Assembly: GCA_937874695.1 (NCBI GenBank)
Contig: CALNAJ010000044.1
Location: 26,763 to 90,762, forward strand
Length of the DNA: 64,000 nt
Direction of reading: 5' to 3'
Source of the DNA: an uncultured Lactobacillus sp.
Lineage (GTDB): Bacteria > Bacillota > Bacilli > Lactobacillales > Lactobacillaceae
Both the position numbers and the translations under genes were made by a program. The notes under the pieces are model-generated. The model searched no databases and was not told the origin of the DNA. It saw nothing but the letters and a program-made list of their open reading frames with translations. Below, piece by piece: positions 58,643 through 64,000 of the stretch; position 1 is the stretch's first letter, and every line of letters starts with the position of its first letter.

Positions 58643-59203
58643 TTGACCACCGATAACGCCGCCGCGTACCGCTTCTTGTATACCGGCGATCACGAAACTA
58701 TTATTTACGCTGCCCTGAAACGCCTGCGGTTACGTCCGAATCAGGACGACTACGAGGACTACCTGCAGGAGGCCCGGCTGTACTTTCCCCAGGCCTACGC
58801 GGACTTTCCCGGCGACCCAGAAGCTCAGCCCCACCAGCTATTAGCGTTCGCCCAGCAGGCGCTGGTCTGGCACGTGGGCAATCAGCTGCGGAACAATCGC
58901 CGACAGGATATTCCCATGGAACCGGGGGACCACACGCCGATCATTGACGAGCTGGCCAGTGATGAGGATATTCTGAACGCTATTGGCCTCAACGATTTTC
59001 GGACGTACCTCATCAAGTTGATCGGTGGCGCGGGGAATACCGGTGAATGGCGTTTCTTGGTCGGCACCTTGATCGACCAGCTCACGCCAGAGGAGATTGC
59101 CGCCAAATATGGCGTTGGCCGGGCAACCGTCTTTCGGTGGCGGCGGTCATTACTGCGTAGACTCGTCCATCATTTAGCCCCGCCAGAAAGTTTTTTGGAA
59201 TAA
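58643..59203 (+). CDS. Sigma-70 family (ECF/ComX-like) sigma factor
   Basis: 186 residues from TTG 58643 (GAAGGG upstream). Region 2 is represented by YEDYLQEARLYFPQAYADF, the core-binding helix, and region 4 by LTPEEIAAKYGVGRATVFRWRR, a helix-turn-helix. Of the small sigma factors near ComX/SigH in lactobacilli. The genes right after it encode DUF1659 and DUF2922 proteins, a recurring trio in this group. Targets unknown; autoregulation through the nearby palindrome is possible. Confidence 0.8.
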   Translation: MTTDNAAAYRFLYTGDHETIIYAALKRLRLRPNQDDYEDYLQEARLYFPQAYADFPGDPEAQPHQLLAFAQQALVWHVGNQLRNNRRQDIPMEPGDHTPIIDELASDEDILNAIGLNDFRTYLIKLIGGAGNTGEWRFLVGTLIDQLTPEEIAAKYGVGRATVFRWRRSLLRRLVHHLAPPESFLE

Positions 59204-59306
59204 TTTGAAAATAAGTGAGACTGATTTCTGATTTTTTACATTAGTAATAAGTGTAAGGGTTGGCCAGCCACTTATAAAATTTCGCACCACGGAAGGAGCA
59301 CCACCC

Positions 59307-59504
59307 ATGCAAACGAATTGGAAGAAAACGACCATCACCTTTATCTTCGGCGCCACTGACGCCAAGCCCGTTAAGATCGTGCTACAGAATGCGGTCAACG
59401 CGCCAGCCGCCAAGCAAGTCGAAGATTTCGGGGCCATCCTCTCCGGTTTGACCGGCTTACCGTTTCGCAACGCCGTCGTGTCCAGCCAAAGCGCCGTCGC
59501 CTAA
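59307..59504 (+). CDS. DUF1659-like small protein
   Basis: 65 residues: TNWKKTTITFIFGATDAKPV, then GLTGLPFRNAVVSSQSAVA. Size, first strand and ending fit the small DUF1659 group found next to DUF2922. AAGGAG ribosome site. Transcribed with the sigma factor or just after. Confidence 0.72.
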   Translation: MQTNWKKTTITFIFGATDAKPVKIVLQNAVNAPAAKQVEDFGAILSGLTGLPFRNAVVSSQSAVA

Positions 59505-59537
59505 GTCCCTCCCGCAGAATAGAAAGGAAGTCTCTCT

Positions 59538-59783
59538 ATGAAGACATTAGAATTGAGTTTTAAAGGTTCCGACAAACGCGTCAAGCACCTGCGCCTTAAG
59601 TACGTCAACGCCGACCTCGCACCGGCAGAAGTCGAAACGTTGATGAAGCAAGTGGCGGCCGCTAAGTTATTCGCCAAGGGCGAGGTGGACCTGTACGCCG
59701 AACCCCTGCGTGCCGAAATCGTGGAAACGACCAAGACGGCCTTGGTGGGCGGACCACAACCCGTACCGGCACCTACTGTCTAG
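59538..59783 (+). CDS. DUF2922 family protein
   Basis: 81 residues. KTLELSFKGSDKRVKHLRLKYV, core LELSFKGSDKRVKHLRLKY, then LAPAEVETLMKQVAA and DLYAEPLRAEIVETTKTALV match DUF2922. Lies 33 bases after the DUF1659 gene with GAAAGGAAG. Function unknown. Confidence 0.82.
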   Translation: MKTLELSFKGSDKRVKHLRLKYVNADLAPAEVETLMKQVAAAKLFAKGEVDLYAEPLRAEIVETTKTALVGGPQPVPAPTV

Positions 59784-59814
59784 TCAGTATCAGTCGTAGT
59801 TAGTCACTTGTAAC

Positions 59815-59872
59815 GCAACACCCCGGCGGTTGCCACTTCTTTGTGAGGTGTGGTGGCCGTTTGGGGTACATA
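59815..59872 (+). terminator. Possible terminator after the DUF2922 gene
   Basis: ACCCC-CGG-TGCCAC / GTGGTGGCCG-GGGGT long imperfect stem, no clear T tract. Confidence 0.4.
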
Positions 59873-59999
59873 ATGAGATGCCGATTCAGGATTTTAGTCA
59901 GCAATCAAATAAACAAACTGATTCATAGGTTTAGGGGTAATTTGAATACTGACGATATTCAGGAGATATTGCTTGAGTTTGTCGAGGGTGAAGCATAGA

Positions 60000-60019
60000 C
60001 TGTTACTCACAGGTAACAG
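60000..60019. promoter_or_regulatory. Inverted repeat before the MqsRA-like pair
   Basis: CTGTTAC (60000-60006), TCACAG, GTAACAG (60013-60019), perfect 7-bp arms just before the toxin ribosome site. MqsA-type antitoxins bind AGGTTA-like palindromes, and autoregulation is the likely use. Confidence 0.6.
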
Positions 60020-60040
60020 ATCCGGAGTGGAGGAGAATTT

Positions 60041-60400
60041 TTGCAAGATGACAAGTTCAATGCTTCATTGGCAATTGTTCGGCTCAGAGATTTCTATCAA
60101 CAGGGGAAGTTGCAAGTTGTTTTGAATCGGAAGTCTAAACTATTTTTAGATAAGACGGGACGATCGTATCGCATGGTTGTTAAGGACGCCATTGAATCAT
60201 TGGAAACGAGTCAGTACTTTCGGGGACCTTCACCTGTGCATCATCATGAAGAGGAAGATGTGACAGTTTACGAATTCTTGGTTATCTTGTATCAAGGGCA
60301 TATGTACGTTAAATTCTATATCTCAGCATTGGGTGCAGAGCTGCATTCATTCCATCCGGCGGAAAAGGCACCTGATCGAACTTTTTTTAAATTTAAGTGA
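60041..60400 (+). CDS. MqsR-like toxin of a type II TA pair (tentative)
   Basis: 119 residues from TTG 60041, 6-7 bases after GGAGGAG. A first helix with LAIVRLRDFYQQGKL, a basic middle (RKSKLFLDKTGRSYRM), VKDAIESLETSQYFRG, and a final sheet with MYVKFYISALGAELHSFHP follow the order of MqsR (helix, VxxAIxxL-s-YF, then VYLKI...SFK). Sequence similarity is weak, so the call leans on the next gene and the layout. Confidence 0.6.
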   Translation: MQDDKFNASLAIVRLRDFYQQGKLQVVLNRKSKLFLDKTGRSYRMVVKDAIESLETSQYFRGPSPVHHHEEEDVTVYEFLVILYQGHMYVKFYISALGAELHSFHPAEKAPDRTFFKFK

Positions 60401-60409
60401 GGTGATAAA

Positions 60410-60916
60410 ATGACTAAGGAATATAAAGTAATCAAAACTGTTGAAATCGAAAGAACGCTAACCGGTCGTCTGGCAAATTTTACGGTTATTAGTTTAGAAG
60501 AGACTGTGCTGGTTCGAAGACGAGAAGTTCAAATGACCCATATTTATTGGGTGCCGGCTGGCGAACGGTTAGATGATGAAGATAATTATTTAGAGCCAAT
60601 TGATGATCCAGATTTTAATCTACAAGCTGATTTTCGAGAGTATCGTCGGCGATTTGGTGTATTGACTCCAGAAGCAGTGCGTGAGATTCGTGAGAATTAT
60701 CAGCTGAGTCTACGTCAATTTGCGATGGTTTTAGGGATGAGTTATAGTACGCTTTCTGAAATTGAAAATGGCTTGGTCTTGCAAACGGATGAGCAAGAGA
60801 GTCTCTTTCGACTATCTCAAAATAATGGCGCATTTGCCACGTTGGTACAGGCCAAAAAAGCCATTATGTCGGCAAGCCAATACGAAAAAATCGAACAGAA
60901 AGTTGCATTGGCATAA
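60410..60916 (+). CDS. MqsA/YgiT-type HTH antitoxin lacking the zinc finger
   Basis: 168 residues. The C-terminal half, LTPEAVREIRENYQLSLRQF and AMVLGMSYSTLSEIENGLVLQ then DEQESLFRL, is the YgiT/MqsA helix-turn-helix with its characteristic leading LTPE-IR-IRE. The N-terminal half (TVEIERTLTGRLANFTVIS) has no Cys pairs, so it is not the MqsA zinc domain. Nine bases after the partner gene, with GAGGTG. A regulator with toxin-neutralising function is inferred. Confidence 0.72.
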   Translation: MTKEYKVIKTVEIERTLTGRLANFTVISLEETVLVRRREVQMTHIYWVPAGERLDDEDNYLEPIDDPDFNLQADFREYRRRFGVLTPEAVREIRENYQLSLRQFAMVLGMSYSTLSEIENGLVLQTDEQESLFRLSQNNGAFATLVQAKKAIMSASQYEKIEQKVALA

Positions 60917-60969
60917 AAGATCGATTAGGTACCACGATTTTAGCCATAAAGTTAAATCGTTTTGAAACG

Positions 60970-61018
60970 AAACCGCAGTTCAGCTTCACCAAGGTATTGG
61001 CGAGCTGAACTGCGGTTT
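60970..61018 (+). terminator. Terminator after the MqsRA-like pair
   Basis: 16-bp perfect stem AAACCGCAGTTCAGCT / AGCTGAACTGCGGTTT then TTATT. Confidence 0.88.
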
Positions 61019-61085
61019 TATTGTGTCAATTTTAGAGAATTAGGGTATATCTGGGCTGACCTTGAAGGCCATCTAACCTTAAATT

Positions 61086-61994
61086 CTATCCTACATGCGG
61101 ATGCGCCAGCACCTTGTCCGGGTACTTCGCCGTCACGTAGTCGGTGATAGCCGCAATCATCTTGGCGGTCGAGGGGGCCTTGGCCTGTTCCGAGTTGACC
61201 ACCAAGCAGATGGTGCGGAAGAATTTGGTGTCGAACGGGTAGACGTTGACGTTCCCACTGACCCGTTCCAGCGCCAGTTCCGGCAAGATACCCATGCCCA
61301 TGCCAGCCTCAACCATGGCCAGAATGGATTGGTCGTCGATAGAGAAGCGGAGCGCGTTGGGCCGAATCTGGTAGTGATCCAGCGCCGCCTTGGTGTCCTT
61401 GTCGTAGTCGCCCCGTTGCAGGATGAAATTCTGGTCGGCAAGGTCGGCGGCAGTCACCGTCGTGCGGTTGGCGGGGATGAAGTCGGTCGGTGTGATGCAG
61501 TAGATCTCGTCCTTGACCAGCGGCAGGACGGTCAGCTTTTCCGCCACCGGTAGCGCGGAGAGCCCCAGGTCCAGTCGCCCAGTCTTGACGGCGGAGGCAA
61601 TACTACTGAAGTCGGCCTGCTCGACGTTGATGTCGATCTGCGGAAAGTCCTGCTTGAATTGTTGAATGATCGGTGGCAGCCAGTTGATGCAGACGGACGA
61701 GAAGGCCCCCATCCGCACGGAGCCGGCGTTGAGGCCGTTGATGTTGGCGGCGGCCTGTTGGAGCCGGTCCTCGGCATTAATGATGGCTTGAATCAGGGGC
61801 AGAATGGTCTGCCCGTCCGGTGTCAGTTCGACGCCGGTCCGGTTGCGAATGAATAGCGGAAAACCCAGCTCCTTTTCCAGCTGATTGACCGAGTGGCTGA
61901 TGGCTGAGGGCGTCACGTTCAGCGTTTGAGCAGCCCGGTAAAAGGTCTGTTCCTGCACAATGGTTTGAAAGACGCGATAGGCAAACGGTAACAT
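61086..61994 (-). CDS. LysR family transcriptional regulator
   Basis: 302 residues. Winged HTH with FYRAAQTLNVTPSAISHSVNQ, core AQTLNVTPSAISHSVNQLE, then a periplasmic-binding-like effector domain (RLDLGLSALPVAEKL, GMGMGILPELALERV). ATG 61994 chosen, GGAGGTG upstream; a TTG at 62009 overlaps the ribosome site. Divergent from the aminotransferase gene across two family I repeats, so it is a candidate regulator of it. Confidence 0.9.
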   Translation of the reverse strand: MLPFAYRVFQTIVQEQTFYRAAQTLNVTPSAISHSVNQLEKELGFPLFIRNRTGVELTPDGQTILPLIQAIINAEDRLQQAAANINGLNAGSVRMGAFSSVCINWLPPIIQQFKQDFPQIDINVEQADFSSIASAVKTGRLDLGLSALPVAEKLTVLPLVKDEIYCITPTDFIPANRTTVTAADLADQNFILQRGDYDKDTKAALDHYQIRPNALRFSIDDQSILAMVEAGMGMGILPELALERVSGNVNVYPFDTKFFRTICLVVNSEQAKAPSTAKMIAAITDYVTAKYPDKVLAHPHVG

Positions 61995-62167
61995 CGGGGA
62001 CACCTCCAAATTGGTTAAGATGAATTACATTCATGCTATTTCTAGATAGTTGAAATAGTTTTTCTGTCAACGGTATTCTATCATACTCCTTGAAAAGCAG
62101 GTAGTGGTAATTGGCAGTTGGGTTAATTCTTGGTGGCAATTAGTTGTTGGGCCAGTTTGTGGTTGGT

Positions 62168-62358
62168 CAGCGCCTCCGGGTTGGTGAAAATGGGCAGGGC
62201 GCTGTGGGCGGACGCGCCAAGCCGAAGTGCGGTCTTGGCACTTGGACTTGAGCCGCTAGAACCCGCGTCTCAAATCCACCAGTTGTCTAACCGGCACAAA
62301 ACGCCGCTAAGACAACTCCCACGGCTGAGCCCATTTTCACCAGCCCTGCGGCTGACAT
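62168..62358 (+). repeat. Family I intergenic repeat, copy G
   Basis: GCGCCTCCGGGTTGGTGAAAA at one end, TTTTCACCAGCCCTGCGGC at the other; inner AGTTGTCTAA...TTAGACAACT-type stem (CGCCGCTAAGACAACT), with paired base changes relative to copy F (TCTCT to TGTCT with AGAGA to AGACA). Confidence 0.9.
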
Positions 62359-62529
62359 GGTGGGTGACCCAACAACGGATTGCAGCGGATGTAACCGTAA
62401 CTGCGGCTTTGCCAAACCTGCTTGGATGGTTGGTGGCTATGTATAGAAGTAGGCATTGCGTAAATTTACGCATATAGGTTCTATACGCAATTTACGCAAA
62501 ATTCGGCGACCAGTTTCACGACAATTCAA

Positions 62530-62655
62530 ATCCATGTTAAGCCGTGAGGGTGGTGCTAATCGCCTCAGCCGTGGAAATGTTCTTAGCGGGTTTACCGCTT
62601 AGAACATTGGTGTCCGCCCACCGCGTCCCGGGCGATTGGCGCCACTCGGCAAGGC
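62530..62655 (-). repeat. Family I intergenic repeat, copy H (internally deleted)
   Basis: TCCATGTTAAGCCGTGAGGG, GTTCTTAGCGG...CCGCTTAGAAC stem, then directly GGTGTCCGCCCACCGCGTC and CGGCAAGGCG. About 75 bases of the middle are missing. It lies 170 bases after copy G in opposite orientation. Confidence 0.88.
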
Positions 62656-62712
62656 GAATTGACCATCAATCTGTCTCGTCAGTACAAGATTTTCCAGAAA
62701 GGTGTGAGTTCC

Positions 62713-63927
62713 ATGTTAAATGACTTGTTTGCACAACGCGTTAATCCTGATGTTCCCTCTGCTTTAAGTGGCTTGTTCCCACAGGATACCGAACCGCGCG
62801 CGATTTCTTTTGCGGCCGGGAGTCCGAACGAGAGTCTCTTTCCGGTAGCGGCCATGCAGACGGCGTTTGACACGGCCATCGCGCAGACTGGGGCCCACCT
62901 CTTCCAGTACCAGACGGCACAGGGCAATCCAGACTTGCGGGCGAAGCTAGCGGCGCGTATTGGCAAATGGGGGCAGGTCACGACTACCGCCGACAACGTT
63001 GTCTTGACGGTCGGCGGGCAACAGGCCATTGAGCTGGTAGCCAAGGCCCTCCTGAACGTGGGGGATGAGGTGGCCGTGGAAGTGCCGACCTACGTGGGTG
63101 CATTGGCGGCGTTCGACCTGTATCAGCCAACCTACCACGCGGTGCCACTGCAAGCGGATGGCTTGGATCTCGACCAGTTGGAGGCGACGTTGAAGCGTCA
63201 CCCACGGATCAAGCTGCTCTACACCGTGCCGGATTACCACAACCCAACCGGCATCACCATGAGCGTGGCCAAGCGCCGGGAACTCGTGGCCCTCGCCAAT
63301 CGCTATGATTTCATCATCTTAGAGGACTCGCCGTACCGCGACCTGGGCTACGAGCACGCACCGTTGCCCGCCATCAAGAGCTTCGACACCGAGGGCCGGG
63401 TAGTCTTCGTGTCGAGCCTGTCAAAAATCCTGATGCCGGGGCTGCGGACGGGCTGGCTGGTGGCCGATAACGACCTGCTGGCGGCGATTATGCGCGTACG
63501 GTTAGCCAGTGACTTGGAGACCAGTAATGTGGTGCACGCGGCCATTGACGCCTATCTGGATGCCAACGATTTGGATGCCCACATCACAGCGCTGAAGACC
63601 AGTTACCGCGAGCAATGTGCGGCGATGGTCCATGCGTTAGCGGCCTACTTCCCGGACGACATCAGCTACACGCAACCGGCCGGAGGCTTCTTCGATTGGG
63701 TGACCTTACCGGAGGAAATCGATGCGGCGGCCTTGTTACGAGATACGGTGATTCCTCAGGCCCACGTGAGTTACGTGCCCGGGACCAACTTCTACCCGGA
63801 CCGCGATGTGCATAACAGCCTGCGCCTGTGTTTCACTGGCCTGACGCCGGCCGTGATCGATGCGGGGATGCATCGGCTGGGTGACGCGGTGAAAGGGGCC
63901 GTGCGGGGCGTGAAGCCGGTGGTGTAA
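62713..63927 (+). CDS. PLP-dependent aminotransferase (class I/II, 2-aminoadipate type)
   Basis: 404 residues from ATG 62713 (AGAAAGGTG upstream; the longer frame to 62659 enters repeat H). ISFAAGSPNESLFP at the start, the PLP-phosphate region TVGGQQAIELVAK, DYHNPTG (Asn177), ILEDSPYRD (Asp205, Tyr208) and Schiff-base Lys238 in SSLSKILMPGLRTGW. The same type as the aromatic or branched-chain aminotransferases of lactobacilli (KAT/LysN group); there is no MocR HTH. Divergent LysR regulator. Substrate not decided by sequence. Confidence 0.9.
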   Translation: MLNDLFAQRVNPDVPSALSGLFPQDTEPRAISFAAGSPNESLFPVAAMQTAFDTAIAQTGAHLFQYQTAQGNPDLRAKLAARIGKWGQVTTTADNVVLTVGGQQAIELVAKALLNVGDEVAVEVPTYVGALAAFDLYQPTYHAVPLQADGLDLDQLEATLKRHPRIKLLYTVPDYHNPTGITMSVAKRRELVALANRYDFIILEDSPYRDLGYEHAPLPAIKSFDTEGRVVFVSSLSKILMPGLRTGWLVADNDLLAAIMRVRLASDLETSNVVHAAIDAYLDANDLDAHITALKTSYREQCAAMVHALAAYFPDDISYTQPAGGFFDWVTLPEEIDAAALLRDTVIPQAHVSYVPGTNFYPDRDVHNSLRLCFTGLTPAVIDAGMHRLGDAVKGAVRGVKPVV

Positions 63928-64000
63928 GGATAAAACAAAATTGGATTGGCAAATTCTATAATTAATCCGAACAGAAATTAAAAAGCCCAAAGCAATCACT
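63928..64000 (+). other. Downstream tail, half of a probable terminator
   Basis: AAAAAGCCCAAAGC at 63979 looks like the left arm of a terminator whose partner lies past the window edge. Confidence 0.35.

Noticed and set aside
59878..59998. Broken small gene before the MqsRA-like pair
   Set aside because: Short frames starting MPIQDFSQ and ending EILLEFVEGEA could be joined by a frameshift, but the link is too weak to call.
1..64000. CRISPR arrays, tRNA or rRNA genes, insertion sequences, prophage
   Set aside because: No regularly spaced short repeats, cloverleaf or rRNA motifs, transposase or phage genes were found on reading through the window.

Overview
The window looks like chromosomal DNA of a heterofermentative lactobacillus, most likely Levilactobacillus brevis or a close relative. 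The best species clue is the xylose block at the left end. Its two symporters match, almost residue for residue, what I remember of the L. brevis D-xylose/H+ symporter XylT (457 aa). Other low-GC Gram-positive signs fit: GGAGG-type ribosome sites with frequent TTG/GTG starts, cre boxes, a T-box, PurR boxes, a LexA/DinR-type SOS box, and MucBP/DUF5776 surface proteins. I see no rRNA, tRNA, CRISPR array, transposase or prophage module.

Layout. 1-8.0 kb: xylose and xylo-oligosaccharide use (end of xylA, xylB, xylT copy 1, a GH120 beta-xylosidase, xylT copy 2). Xylo-oligosaccharides taken up would be cut inside the cell by the GH120 enzyme, isomerised by XylA and phosphorylated by XylB. The xylT copies share the same cre box / -10 / GTTGGTTG operator layout. 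8.2-17 kb: mixed housekeeping genes (DUF1801, YfhO, universal stress protein, YbhB, M20 peptidase, K+ channel, aldo/keto reductase). 17.6-24.2 kb: an acetyltransferase, a T-box-controlled NhaC transporter, divergent mntR/mntH with two near-identical universal stress genes. 24.4-28.6 kb: purine interconversion (guaC, purA, divergent purB) with PurR boxes and an orphan Phd-type antitoxin. 28.9-38.4 kb: hydrolases, a tyrosine phosphatase, a secreted S53 peptidase, a MucBP surface protein, a YczE-type membrane protein and a C26 glutaminase. 39-46.9 kb: small acidic protein, an iron-cluster-free HhH-GPD repair protein, glpK, a decayed RelE-type toxin with its XRE antitoxin plus a second orphan XRE gene, a DUF368 protein and an RlmD-type methyltransferase. 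47.5-52.3 kb: fetAB, an SDR, then a TPP riboswitch with thiM-thiD-thiE. 53-64 kb: an SOS-controlled UmuC polymerase operon, a 41-aa membrane peptide, an AT-rich RelA/SpoT-synthetase two-gene module, a secreted protein, a sigma factor with DUF1659 and DUF2922 genes, an MqsRA-like pair, and a LysR/aminotransferase divergent pair.

What stands out beyond the genes. (i) A ~200-bp multi-hairpin intergenic element occurs seven times, plus a 27-bp end-to-end scar. A second ~200-bp family has two full copies and a similar scar. (ii) A likely small RNA between the phd gene and an alpha/beta hydrolase has four stem-loops that all expose UCCC-type loops on the minus strand. (iii) A stand-alone ~120-nt structured RNA has its own extended -10 promoter and terminator at 44.6 kb. 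(iv) A translationally coupled alarmone-synthetase-like gene and small partner resemble the toxSAS layout. (v) A RelE/HigB-like toxin is broken by a single in-frame TAG while its antitoxin is intact. (vi) A 104/105-bp tandem repeat with a long hairpin lies behind the S53 peptidase.
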